A stretch of DNA of 64,000 bases from the NCBI GenBank assembly GCA_037178855.1, contig JASJZC010000001.1, positions 3,162,001 to 3,226,000 of the forward strand. The letters run 5' to 3'. The first letter of the stretch is position 1, and every line of letters begins with the position of its first letter. Origin of the DNA: Oscheius sp. JU75. Its lineage: Eukaryota > Nematoda > Chromadorea > Rhabditida > Rhabditidae. Made by a program: the position numbers and the translations under genes. The notes under the pieces were generated by a model. It was not told the DNA's origin. It saw nothing but the letters and a program-made list of their open reading frames with translations, and searched no databases. Of this stretch, positions 40,311 to 52,586 are shown piece by piece.

Positions 40311-43142
40311 ATGGGGTTCGCCTCGGCTTCTCGCGAGGAGAAGCTCAAAATGATGAAGACGAAGAGGACACGGAAGTTGACGAAAAAGTTGAACAAGCTG
40401 GGTAAAAAAAAGGTCATTTCCCGCGGTATCATCGACCAATTCAACGCGATCAAAGGTGAAAAATCCAAGGATTCGAAGAAGAGAGCCACAAATGTATGTT
40501 TTCAATTATAGTTTTATTTCGCCGCTACTTAGATTGAAGATGACTGGGTGGCAGATCGAGAGGCCCATTTCAACGAGGAGGAGGAAGATATTCTTCCTCT
40601 GGACATGCTGGATGCTGATATTGACTGGCAGAACAGTGCCTTCGCCAGCGTGAAGAGACGACACGATGAGAGTGAGCTATTTTTTTGTCCTTCTCATTCA
40701 AAACTCTAGAAAACACGGAATCGGACAGCGAGGAGGACCTCGAGACAAAGAAACGCAAGTTTGACGGTCAATTAGACGCCAACCTCGAGGAAATGTTGCC
40801 TATCAAGCTGCACGATGGACGTCTGGTCAGACCTACGAGAGAGAAGGCTGTGGCCGAAGAGGCGGTTGATGAGGATTTGGAGGAGAAGGAAGAACAGTGG
40901 AAACCAGAAGATTTTTCGTCCCTCTCGGCCTCGGAATTGCTGGCCAAACGAAGAGAGCTCCTCCAAGAGACGAAGGATCGTATCTCCACTGTTTCCAGTC
41001 ATCTGCTGGCCAATCCTCAGGAGAATGTTGGTCTAATAAAAGTTTTAGCTTGAAATTCCTTTAGGTTCTCAAGCTGCGAGACCTCTACCGCCTCTGCCAG
41101 GGCTTCCAAGTTCATCCGCTGATTCGCGAAAATGTCCAGAAGATTGCGATGGCCAGCACAGTCCAGGTATTCATCGATATCGTGCCCGGCTACGCCATTC
41201 GTCCGCTGACCGATGAGGAAAAGACGCAGAAGCAGAAGAAGGAAACGAAGAAACTGGTCGCCTTCGAGGAGTCCCTTCTTCGCTACTACCTTAAGTTTCT
41301 CCAGCTCTCCGAGAAATACGCAGGAAGTTGGTCTTTCCACATTGGGGAAACTGATAAAAAATGTTCAGAATTCCTCAAGAAAGACCGCAAAATGGACGAG
41401 GAGACGTTCACCTATAAGATCGGCATGCTCAGTGTCAAGTCATTGACCAGACTGGCCACCTCGTGCTCTCACTTCAACTACACGACCAACATCATCTCGA
41501 CGCTTGTTCGACTGTCCCTCTGCAAGAATATCATTGTTGGTTTTTTTTTCTTACTGCTGATTGACTATCAAACCCCTACTGAATAACAATTTTCAGCTGC
41601 TGAAGGAGATCTGCGACGCGCTCTCGACCCTCTTCAAGGAGGACCTTCACCTGCAGATGTCGCTCTTCGGAGCCAGAAGTATCGCAACGCTTGTCACAAA
41701 GAGAAAAGGTCGAGTACCCCCACAGCTCTTGGAGACTTTCTTGAGTTTGAATATCAAGGTACTCACATGCTCTTTTGAAAAGAAACCCCATTTAGGAAGT
41801 GAAAAACCCAGACAAGAAGTCAGGCAAGGGAAAGATCTTCGCGAAACGGGCCCTTGTCAAGTCGGAGAAGGCAAACAAATCAGCCCGGAAATACAAGAAA
41901 CAGCTGGACAAGTTGGAGGCTGATTTGAAGGAGCTCGATGCTCAGGAATCCATGAGTTCGAAGCTCAAAAACGTACGTTCCTCCTTTTTCGTTCAAAACT
42001 CAAGACATTCTAGGCAACGGAAACGATGAAATACGTCTTCCAAACGTACTTCTCGATTCTGAAGCGAATGCCCAACCTGGACCTGCTATCTCCCTGCCTC
42101 GAAGGTCTGAGCAAGTTTGCTCATCTTCTCGGTGTCGAATTCTTCGATGATCTCGTCTCGACGATGGAAGAGCTCGTTGACAAGGAACATTTGAGAATTG
42201 TCGATCAGCTGCATTGTGTCCATACGGTCTTCATCATGTTGACTGGCGAAGGACAGCTTCTCAATGTCGATCCGTCCAAGTTCTACCGCTCCGTCTACAG
42301 AATCATGAACGGGCTGCCGTTTGAGGCAAAATACGGTAGGGTCAGACCTCTTTCAGTCTTGACTACAGCGGTAGATATGTAGAGTCTACTCTTTCCTAGC
42401 CAGTTGACATCAATACCGCGGATAGTCGAGTTTGATAGAGTCATAGTAAAACCTTGATCTTTCAGAGAACCGCACAAAGCAGTTGAGCATGCTGTGTAGA
42501 GCTCTGGACGCCATGATCAACCAGCGACGAAAACAGGTTCCCCTCCAGCGAGTAGCCGCTTACACGAAGCGTCTTCTCTGCATTGCTTCGGTAATGGACG
42601 ATCGCTCCGCCGCCTGTATTCTCGCCCTCGTTAGAAGCTTCTTTATCGTTTGTTTAGTTCCTTCCTATCATAAAATATCGAATTCAGGCACATCCGAAGC
42701 TGTTGTCGATGACGGAGGCCGATGAGGAAGGCGGTAGCGGGACTTATGGAGGGATTTTCCGCCCGGATGTCAACGATCCCGACGTCTGTAACGCACTTGG
42801 AGCCGGAGTCCGACCGGAGTTGAAACTGCTGGCCAAGAGACGGTTCAAGCCGGTGCATCAGTTTGCCAATAACATCATCCATGGAGTTCCCTCCACGGGA
42901 CAGATGCGACTGAACCCCGAATTTACTAATTTGTAAGATTTAATAGATCTGTTTTTATTTTTTAAAAATTCAGGAGACCGTCAGATCTCTTGGATTACAC
43001 GGACAAAACGGAGCAGAGCGACCACGAGAAGGTCGACATGAAATATCTGGATCAGGTCAAGGAATATTGCAAGAAGAGACAGATGTCTTTGACCGTCGAC
43101 AACGCCCATTTCCATATTCAGCACTGGATCGAGGTCAAATAG
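40311..43142 (+). CDS. NOC3L: Nucleolar complex protein 3 (NOC3)
   Basis: NOC3 pairs with NOC2 in pre-60S ribosome maturation and transport. Eleven exons (40311-40493, 40533-40671, 40710-41026, 41065-41326, 41369-41535, 41597-41758, 41796-41972, 42014-42335, 42466-42647, 42688-42932, 42974-43142) give 774 residues. The N-terminus is lysine-rich ([19 protein letters not shown]) as expected for nucleolar targeting, followed by acidic segments, then NOC3 motifs: [60 protein letters not shown], and CBF-like helical repeats to the stop. It lies 264 bp after the HORMA gene, same strand, with a tttccag acceptor 6 nt before the ATG, so co-transcription is possible. Confidence 0.93.
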
Positions 43143-44025
43143 TTTTGTTATGCTCATTCGATTGAAATTGTTATCTCACACATTCTTGTTGAGTTTTCAT
43201 TGTTGAACAATTCATTTATACGTTTTTCTTTGATTTATAGAATCACTTTGTCGCGATCCAAACATATACCTCTCTAATTGATTCATGTAATTGCCTATGA
43301 TGAGATCTAGAAGAAATGCCAGAACTTCCAAGCGAGCCTTCAGTCAGCACTGTAAGGTGGGTTGTCTTTCATCTATTTTTTTCTGGATATAAGGCTTTAC
43401 CTTTTTGTACTTTGCCAGTCTGATCGAACATGCGCTTGTTGCAGACAAGTTATTGTGTAGTATCGTTTTAAACCAGTTGCCGGCGGCAGCTTCGCAGCCC
43501 TTTGGCCTTTGCTTAGAATTGTCCACAGGCGGCTTTCTGTAGGCAACTAATTGGCTCGCTTCTGTTTCGTGGCCACGGACAAACAAACAGAATGCTCCAC
43601 AGAAACCATCGCGCTTTAGATAGTAGAGATCCCCACAAGTCAGGACTCCGCCTAGGTAGTATAAGAATAGAGGCTGTCTAGTGTTTTGCAGAAATTCTTT
43701 TAGTGGAAAGTGCTGTAGTGATACACTGTTTCTTTAAACTTACGTCACAATAATCATTTATTGTTTCCTACACGTCTTTCTCTTGAGCAAAGTGGCTCGA
43801 TCTACCATGCAATGTCGAAAAGAACCCATATGAAGTAAGACCAATTCCATGAGCCCAAAACGTTGTTCTTAGTCGTGTCTGTGGTGGAAAACGGTGAGAG
43901 GGAAGTAAGTCACGTGCTCAGCTAAATTTCGTCTGAACATGATTTCCCTAATAGCCAACATTTTCGGTGCAGGTTCAAGCTGTGACTGAACCAATGCTCG
44001 GACGAGCTTATCTGATCGGGTTTCG
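43143..44025. other. Intergenic, holds a dispersed repeat
   Basis: Besides the repeat at 43471-43630 nothing coding is recognised. Confidence 0.5.
43471..43630. repeat. Dispersed GC-hairpin repeat, short (internally deleted) copy
   Basis: Begins aaccagttgccggcggcagc and ends catcgcgctttagatagtag plus agat. Both ends match the 494-bp copy at 47611-48104, but the middle of about 330 bp is missing, as in an internally deleted non-autonomous element. Confidence 0.8.
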
Positions 44026-44554
44026 ATGGAAAACGAGCTGTATTTGACCTCGTTGACTGCTGAATATTTTCGAAACAATCTAAAGCAGACAATTTTCAGA
44101 GAACAGCTGGAAAAGGAGCCAGTGACGGAAGAGCAGAAGGAACTCCTCATGAAGTATCTCAGGGTTAGTCTTTTCCAAGGATGTTCGATACACACCGTCT
44201 TTAGAACAAGTCGGGCAGCGGCATGACCGAGCTGCTGAAGAACATTGAGAGCTACCCTTCGGTCTTCCCGGACTCTGTGACCGCATATTTCATGAAGAAA
44301 CAGGGCCTAGAAGCACACGATCCCCGCGTCGTCCGAATGATCTCCATCGCCACGCAGAAGTTTATCTCAGACATCATCGTCGACTCCATGATTCAGGTTT
44401 TTTCTATTTTTCCACCATTTTCAAAACATTTTAGGCGAAACAACGGGGACAGGGCACGAATCCATCAAAGTCGATCGTCCTGACAGAAGAACTGCTTCTA
44501 GCATCGATGAAAGATCGCGGCCTGGACGTGCAGAAACCCCCGTACTACATGTAG
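44026..44554 (+). CDS. TAF10: TFIID/SAGA subunit TAF10
   Basis: Histone-fold subunit shared by TFIID and SAGA. Three exons (44026-44163, 44205-44396, 44435-44554) give 149 residues. The C-terminal histone fold is clear: YPSVFPDSVTAYFMKKQGLE, then DPRVVRMISIATQKFISDII, then LTEELLLASMKDRGLDVQKP and a terminal YYM. The loop between helices (AKQRGQGTNPSK) is where vertebrate TAF10 has a basic loop. The short N-terminus is charged. The length fits non-vertebrate TAF10 proteins. Confidence 0.93.
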
Positions 44555-45288
44555 ACTTTTCGAATTTGTTATACTTTGCCAGTTGGAATGAACTCATCGA
44601 TGTGGAGACGTGAGGATGAGCAAGTTCTGTCGACGTCAATCACGTCAACGAGAGAGCGGCTGCCAATTTAAATGCCCAGACGGCCAGAGAGACCCCCCTT
44701 TGCAGCTGGAAAGATATCGATCGCCGGGTCACCCTTCGGGATAGACCAATCTTTTTGTTCCCCTTTTTATTGACACGTTCCCACGACTACTAGGCCACGT
44801 CAATTTCCAACTTTCTGACTTGTTGGCTGGCGCTGACGGTATGCCGTTATGTTCCCTGCCAAATTTCATGGGCTCATTGACTGCCATAAATAACTAACGA
44901 AAGGTTTAAACAGGATTTGCGATGAGAAAGTGACTCTAACGCTTCAAATTTCCAGTTTTAGTCACTTTCTTCCTTCCTAGAACCCTTTTGCACACCGGAA
45001 GGATAAAATTTGAGTCAATCTTCAGAGAAACTGCACAGAAATCCAGCCAGTAAACAGCCAGAAGTTTCAGAAGCAAAGTCCGAAAAATATTTTGCCGTAA
45101 CCACCGTAAAAACTGTTTATAGCCAATGTTGATAGCCCAGACTCTATTGATTCCATACTAGTAGAAATCGAAACAACAGAATGATAAAGAGGTCTAGAGG
45201 GAGAGTCACAACAAGGAGTCTGCCCCTCGAAAACCTCGTGTTGTTTTCCTCCATTCCCAGCCTCTTTTTCAACACATAATCGCGTTAG
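44555..45288. other. Intergenic / unplaced 5' end of hexokinase gene
   Basis: The first exon of the hexokinase gene could lie here but no ATG-exon with a matching donor was found. Contains a small inverted repeat (agaaagtgact ... agtcactttct, about 44924-44973). Confidence 0.4.
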
Positions 45289-48200
45289 ATCGACCCGAAA
45301 TTTGATGTTTATTTGGATGGCCAAGACCCGTACTTATCAGCTTTACACACTGCCCCAATCGGTTGCGGGGTTCCCCCCAGCCCTACAAGCGGCGTCTTTT
45401 GGCAACTTTACCACGTGAAGTCTGTCCGCCTCTTGTTTATTCGAATCGGATTCCTTTTTATTTTCAGCCAGAAGAAGACGAGACGACAGAGGCTATGCTG
45501 GGGGCTATTGAATTGGCCTGCGCCTACCGGTGAGTCCATTTCAAAATGAAACGGTAGCTTTTCTGGAACTCCTTCCGTTAGTTTGACATTCTCTGCCTGT
45601 TTTTGTTAACACTTTAAAGTTTCTCTTGGAAGAAAACAATCCGATCTCTCGGTCTGATAGCGGTAGACTGACCAGAAAAACAACTTCTTCTGACTGACTT
45701 CCATTAAATCTGAATACACAAAAGTAAAAAGAAGTGAACGTTGGATACACTGGGGTGAAAAGAGATTTGAACGAGATTGTGAATCTGAAACTGACAAAAA
45801 ATTCTCTACAAAGTACAGCAGTGTCGAGCTTGAAATAGACACAACCATTGCCAGTAGACAGTAGCCAGGTCTTTGAAGAAAATCTCATTACTTTGAAATG
45901 ATTTTAAGAGTTCGGCGGGTGATAACAAAAAGGCAAGCTGAGGCATATTGAATTGTTTATCCTGTTGCAAATTTAGAGATGACAGTCTGTCAAATACAAT
46001 GTTTTATTTTATAGTTTCATCATAGATTCATACCCTGACCAGTAGATAAACCAGAGGGGTTGACTGACTCATTAGTACATCCGGGGATATCCATCGAAAT
46101 CTTCTTCCTGTTAGAATTAGCTGGATCGAATGTGGAGTGTAATCGACGCAGTCAAACATGTAACTTAGGAAACTGGTATTGAGAGAAGTTTCGCATCTTT
46201 CCCAAAAGATAGAAGATAAAATGTCCATTTGTCAGTCGAGAGGTGTCAACCTACATCACTAAGAAATTCTCTTCAGGCGCTGGAGAGATGTAACCGTGAA
46301 CAAAGATATGAAGATAATCGAGAAGGATATTAAGCGAGTAGGAGGTGGAGCTCGACTAGCTGACGAACAGAGTATCTCGGTTTGTACAAGTCTATTTCTT
46401 TTCCAAATCCGTGTCAGCTGGAGACAATCATGGCCGAGTTCAAACTGTCGAACAATACTCTCCGACGAATGATGTGTCACATGAGCGACAATATGGACAA
46501 CGGTCTCGAGTATGGTCTGGGGAGGAGCACAATCGCCATGCTTCCTTCATTCGTCCCGGAGCTACCAGATGGAACGGGTGGGTACTATTCAGTTGTGTTG
46601 TGAAGACAAAGTTCTAGAGAGAGGCAAGTTCGTGGCCATGGATCTGGGCGGAACGAATCTGAGAGTCATGTTGACGGAGATTGAACCCGGAGAGCCGATG
46701 AGGATGAAGTCTTTCAACACGAGAATCTCGAATGCGGCGATGCATGGGACGGCTGAGAAGCTCTTTGACTATATCGCCAAGGCATTGGCTGACTTTCTGA
46801 TTGAGAGGGGAGTGGCCGATGAAAATCTGCCAGTCGGTTTCACCTTCTCGTATCCCTGTGATCAGACAGGGTTGAGGAGTGCTACTCTTCTCAGGTAGGA
46901 GTTTTTTGCTCTTTCGTTTTGGATTGGTTTGCAAAGATATCGAAATGCTTGAGTCATCTGCATTTTCGAAGCATCACGTAACTTTCCCTTGTACTGAAAT
47001 GGCCCTCGGACAGTTAGTCCCAGGAAGTTTACGGTAGCTCTATCTCTACCTCAAAAAGAGCTACGGTACCATTCGGATTCCGAAAGTATCTGCGGTTTGC
47101 AAAACCAATTCAAACCCCAATATTCAGATGGACAAAGGGAGTCACAGCGACTGGAGCTGTAGGAAAAGACGTTGTTCGTCTCCTCGAAGACGCCATTGCT
47201 CGAGATGGAGTAGGTCACTGTCATATCATCAAAACAGCAAGTCTGTTCAGAGAGTAAAAGTCGAGATTGTGGCCCTTATCAATGACACAGTCGGAACTCT
47301 CGTAGCCGCCTCCTACGAGTCGCATGGTCAGTGCGATATCGGAGTCATCATCGGCACAGGAACCAATGCCTCATATCTGGAGACGACGAAAAACATCAAA
47401 TACGGGCTGTCGAAAGCTACAGAAGAGTACAATCACTCTATGGTGAGTCGAGACGTTCGACAGAGAAAGTAGCAGTGAATTTGTTTGTATCAAGGATCGA
47501 GCATCAGAAGGTCCGAGGTGAGAGGCTTGAGGAGATAGTCGGCCTCTCTGAACTCAAATCTGACCTGTTCCTTCGGGTATAGAACAAACAAACCCTGAAG
47601 TTTAGCATGGAACCAGCTGCCGGCGGCAGCTTCGCAGCCCTTTGGCCTTTACTTAGAATTGACCACAGGCGGCTGCGCCGCTTCCCTAGTAGCAGTTTCT
47701 TCTACAGCTGGCTTGTCCCCTTGTCTCTTGACATGAAATGACTTGTCAGCTTTTTTGGGTATTAGTGTTGACATGCAATTGTGCGGACACCATGACAGAC
47801 GGACGGATAAAGACGTCTTCGACGGCTTCGCCGTTCTTTTGCCATCAGTTTACACTGGCGGCTGCGCCGCTTCGTAGTTACAGAAATCTCCCAGTGGCTT
47901 CACTGTGAAAAAAGCCAAGTTCTATAGCGCACCCAAAGTTGACTTGTCAACCAATTTAGGCAATAACTGTTTTTGAACAACAAAACTTTTGGACAACTAA
48001 TTGGCTCGCTTCTGTTTCGTGGCCACGGACAAACAAACAAACAAACAGACAAACAAAGAAACAGAGTCCGCCACAGAAACCATCGCGCTTTAGATAGTAG
48101 AGATACGAACAGTTTACAGATGATCATCGACACAGAATGGGGAGGATTCGGAGACCGGAAAGAGGCCGAGTATATTTTCACACAGTACGACAGAATAATC

Positions 48201-49615
48201 GACGAAAGATCCGACCATCCCGGTGTCAATAGGTCAGTTCCCTCATTTTTCTCTGAACACAATCACCTTCAGTTTGGACAAGTTAATTGCCGGAATGTGT
48301 ATGGGGGAATTGGTCAGACTCGTACTGGAAAAGCTCTGCAAACACGCGATTCTTTTCAATGGAAAAGGCTCGAAGGCCCTCTTCAAACCGAACAACTTCC
48401 CTACCAAATACATTTCCGAAATCCTACAGTAAGTCTCTTTTGCCCACGAATTCACGAGGGCATCCAAAAATTGTTCTTGGGGTCTCACAGAGGCCCTGTA
48501 ACCATTTCAAGGTTCCAACGAGGCTGTGGGTTGCCGGCTATCCTAGTGGCGCGTCGGGGGAGGAAATTGGGCGACGAGTAGGGTTTCTCTGCCGGCATAG
48601 ACGCAGGGGAGAGATAGGGGGACTAAAGGGTCGACTTTCAGCGACGACTGTGGGTCTTACGCGAATACGAGACAGATCATGGACGAGTTGGGTATTGAGA
48701 GCTACACCTTCTCAGACATGCTTTTGCTGAGGGAGGTCTGTATCGTGGTGTCCAGGAGGAGTGCCAATCTTGCGGCAGCTTGTGAGTTTTTGAAAGTTCT
48801 CAGAGGGCTTCCTAAGAAATCATGTATTAGGAGAATAGTTGAAGAGAGTCTATTTGAAGCTGTCCACCCAGGTATGGGAGTAGTGTAGTTTTCCTTTAGC
48901 AGTGATGTGATCTTTCTGTGGACTTCCATATTGTTAAAATCTCCGAAAGCTTTTGAGCTCTGACCATCATACTGTCCTTTCTTCTTCCAAAGTGAAAGAC
49001 TCAAGGATTCCGTTCAGTTCTCATCAGTGGAAGAGAATTGAAGTTCTGATCTGACCAAACCCATAATAGAGCAGATTTATGATTGGTATAGATGAACTCG
49101 CCCTTAAACTCATTACAATGAGATCGATCCAAACTCTTTGAGTAAGACCATTTCAGCCATTGCCTGCGTACTAAACCGAGTCCGTCGTCCGCGAATGGTA
49201 GTCTCAATTGACGGCAGTACCTACAAGTACCATCCATTCTACGAGCACTGGGTCAAGGAGAAGCTCCGCGAGCTAATAGACCCCGGTCTTGAGGTAAGAA
49301 CCCTTCTTATCCATTAAACGCTGTTTCCAGTTCCAATTGACTCAATCGGGAGACGGTAGTGGCAAGGGAGCAGCACTGATTGCCGCCATCGTGACCAGAA
49401 TTAGACAGACGGAACAGCGGCAGATCAGGGAGGAGGCGGCGAGGCTGAAACGAGAGGAAGAGGAGCTGGCTGCCCGGTTGAAAAAGGAAGCAGACGAGTT
49501 GGATAAAGAACGACGTGCCGAAGAGGAATGGCAGAGAAAACGGGCCGAGGAGTTCAATTATGCCGGCGAGAGGATAGAGGAAGAGCAGAGAGTACGCCAG
49601 AAACTATTAGAATAG
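45289..49615 (+). CDS. Hexokinase with C-terminal coiled-coil extension (5' end uncertain)
   Basis: Phosphorylates glucose at the start of glycolysis. Exons 45289-45414, 45468-45529, 46277-46379, 46418-46577, 46618-46894, 47128-47209, 47251-47442, 48120-48232, 48273-48428, 48642-48781, 49157-49293 and 49331-49615 keep one frame (610 residues); the start exon is not found and the first two exons are less certain. Motifs: AMDLGGTNLRVML (ATP phosphate loop), FTFSYPCDQT (sugar site), ALINDTVGTLVAASY with catalytic Asp, GVIIGTGTNASY, DTEWGGFGD, PGVNSLDKLIAGMCMGEL and VVSIDGSTYKYHP (adenosine site). After the normal end (about KGAALIAAIVTRI) a 65-residue Glu/Arg/Lys-rich helix follows, ending KLLE and stop. 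The intron 47443-48119 is largely a dispersed repeat. Confidence 0.88.
47611..48104. repeat. Dispersed GC-hairpin repeat, long copy (494 bp)
   Basis: Fills most of a hexokinase intron. Starts aaccagctgccggcggcagc and ends catcgcgctttagatagtag plus agat; contains several self-complementary units (ggcggctgcgccgctt twice, acggcttcgccgt) and an ACAA microsatellite near 48031-48060. No open frame for a transposase. Confidence 0.8.
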
Positions 49616-50468
49616 TCTAGGTTTTTAAGTTTTAGGATTAAGGAGAAGGAATAGCAGTGAGCAGGAGGGAGTAACGAGGAAAGCGTGAAAATAACCCTTT
49701 GTTTTTGGAAACTAATAGACTGTCCTCGTTATTCTCTGTCCGCTCATTTTCTGTAATGTGAGTAGATATGGTAGATTTTACAAACTTGTACTAAACTATT
49801 GCGGGATCCCTTGCCATGTTGACAAAAACACTGTCTGTCCATTTGTCTAGAGTGTCATTTTACAATAAGTCAAAGAGAGTCTATGTATGCATTTCTAATG
49901 AATTTTCGAGTCACAATATACATTTTTCACGGAATACACTGACAAGGATTTGGGGACAAGGATGTTCACGAACTTTCCCACAGCAGTGGGCTACACTGTA
50001 CTGACAGGCTCTCTTCGATCCAACATACGTCAAGTCAAGTCAAGTCCGATCGTCTATTGTCTTCGATTCTATTCGCGCCAAGTTCTCAATTTCAAAAATG
50101 CTGCCTTTATCTGTCAGTCAGGAGTGGCACGCCAATCCTTATCCTCCTTAAATCCGGTTTTTGACAATCATCTCTAATCGATAAAGCACTCATTCGGGTT
50201 TGGATTGTCTGTCAATTCGTTCCAAAAATTTTTGGATCTCAGACCCAGTTTATACTGTTGCTCCATGGCAAGCTGTTTGTACCGGAATATCTTTCCGTAG
50301 AGACCCACCCAATCCGTTACCAATAGTCTCTTCTATCCTGGCTTAGCTCTATTCCGGATCTGGTTTGTTCTTCAATGACATAGGAATCGATAATTAGCCA
50401 GGAATCCCCAAAAGCTAGTCTTCTTCTGCTTTCCAAAGCGTCCAGTTCTTGTTGTCTTTTTTTTTGCA
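49616..50468. other. Intergenic, no gene seen
   Basis: Short open frames only, without motifs or splice sites. Confidence 0.5.
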
Positions 50469-51832
50469 ATGGGTCTTCGTCGCTTCGTCTACGAGCTCTC
50501 CCGAATTCCCACCTTTGCTCCTCTTCGCAGACAACTATGGGAGTTGGAGAAGAAGAACAATTCTCTTCCTGGCAAGTCGTGGTAAGACTCATGGTACCCA
50601 AAGACTGAATTCACCACAGGCTACTCTCCCTTCTCCTAGACAGAAATGAGGACTCCGAAACGGTTTCGGTCTTCATGGACGGCTGCAAGAACTATAATCG
50701 AGCGAGATCGGGGTTCGGGATCTTTGGCGGACTGTGGAGTCCTCTGAACTGTTCGATAGCCATGGAAAGCGAGTATGACAACAACGCCGCCGAGTTTTAT
50801 GCTGTCGTCTACGCCCTGGAGAGGATTTTGAAACTGAAAATGGACACGAAGCCGATAGTCATCTACACAGATTGTTTGAATATCCTTCACTTCTTCCAAC
50901 GGGAACGATTCGAGGTTTGATTGACTCTTGTGCGAAGTTACATCCAATTGTAGACTGTTAAGCCTCTGACACAGGACGACATGATCAAGGAGCTGGCTGT
51001 CAGTGTCTCTCGAATCGTGGACATCATCAATATGGTATTTTGTTCTCGAAACTGTCTATTATCTCCTTCAGAACAAGTCGGCTCTTCTGGACGCGGTTGA
51101 GGCTCACGTTCGACTTCTGGAGATCCATGCCCGGATCAGGGAGATCGAGAAACAGCTGTCGAGAAAGACTGAGGTCCATCATCTGCTTACTACGCTCAGG
51201 GTAGTAAGAAAGCTTCTGCCGAAGGAGGACAGAATTGGGACCGACGACTGGATTTGTGCAATCAATGTGCTTAAGGAGACGGCTCTCTGGCAGGAGGTTC
51301 GATTCTTCCTTGTTCTTGAATCAATTTCTTGCAGCCAGTCCCTGGGAAGCCGAAGGAGTCCAACTTCTACAACAACTCTGTCCGTTCCATTCACCATCTG
51401 GCTTCTCAGTGTAGGAAAGGAGTCTATCTGGTCAGGTCACCCGGTCACATCGGGATCGCACAGAACGAGTTAGCAGACGTGCTGGCCAAGATGTCTGTTC
51501 ACAAGGATAAGGACCAGACTCTGTCCAGTCTCTTCCATCAGTGTTACGTCAAGAATAGGATACACGAGCAGTCGGCAAGACACAGGAGAGCCAAGATCTT
51601 GGATTCGCTGACTCTTGACGTCGTTCACATTCCGCACAACAGGAGGGTTCCGAGATATGTCACTTGCGACAGACCCGTGCTGGAGACGATTTGGAAGAGT
51701 GAGATGGGCGAGATCGACTATCAGATGTGGGAAATGCTGATCGGGATGAAGAAGTTGGATGTCGGACGGGTCTGCGATTTTTTCGACCAGCCCGAGAGAT
51801 TCTACTGGAACCGCTATCCGAGTCACATTTGA
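50469..51832 (+). CDS. Multi-exon RNase H-fold protein
   Basis: Exons 50469-50581, 50620-50914, 50954-51034, 51072-51296 and 51335-51832 give 403 residues. RNase H catalytic pattern in order: first Asp in VFMDGCKNY, Glu in NNAAEFYAVVYALERI, second Asp in IYTDCLNILHFF, and the final His/Asn/Asp motif SPGHIGIAQNELADVLAK. Between the third and fourth motif an extra segment of roughly 100 residues, partly coiled-coil (RLLEIHARIREIEKQLSRKT), is inserted, and about 120 residues follow the domain. No N-terminal hybrid-binding domain of RNase H1 is seen. The last motif resembles retroelement RNase H, so domestication is possible; the five introns' worth of normal splice sites argue against a live transposon. 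Enzyme activity is inferred. Confidence 0.72.
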
Positions 51833-52586
51833 ACGGTGAGGTCAAGAAGGAATCGAAGAAGACTACAATGAGGAAGAAGACGTGGATGCATGTCAGTTGT
51901 TCAATGAAGTTGTTCTTTTCTGTTAGTATTTCTTCTGTAGAGCAGTGTCTCCTCGTTAGAGACTGAGTATAAAAACCAATTTCAACCCACCGCTTTCCTA
52001 ATAGGGTCTACATGACAGTGACGAGAAATTATGAGCCTTCGGAGAAGTCCAAACTTTAGGGGTGTCATTGCCTAAACCCGAATTCGTATCATACTGGATG
52101 CATAGGGTTTACAGATCTTTGTTACTAGAGTCAAAAGGTACAGCAAAGGCCTTAGTAAAGTTTCAATTGATTGTTTGTACATTTTTTTTTGTCCCGTACT
52201 CTTTGCGCGGATCCCTACAGTAGCTTCTCCTGACCCATCACTTCCCTTCTGTTTCCCAGTATGTTCCAACCCGTTAAAGACCTTCTATAGTCCAGTCACT
52301 TCTCCCCTATTGAAACGCTATACGCAAGGTTTCAATCTAAGATAGAGTCTTGAAACAAAACTGGACTAATCTGGTTAGTAGATGAAGACAGCTGGTCGAT
52401 AGGTGGTAGGAGAGGGAAGAAGCAGAAGATTGTGGTGAGTAGAGGAGTAGACGATACTGGTCAGCTCGATGAAGTACCGTCGTGTTCTCGTGGCATCATT
52501 TCGAAGTCGCCCGAACATATCTTGCAAAAGTGTCTAGCAATACGAAAAGGCAATGAAGTAATGAACAGACTTTTATTTCCTCCTGT
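51833..52586. other. Intergenic, no gene seen
   Basis: No supported exon on either strand. Confidence 0.45.

Noticed and set aside
50317..50601. 94-codon minus-strand frame
   Set aside because: Opposite the first exon of the RNase H-fold gene, which joins in frame with the catalytic core.
50469..51832. RNase H region as part of a live retrotransposon
   Set aside because: No reverse transcriptase, integrase or terminal repeats nearby, and the gene has ordinary host-like introns.
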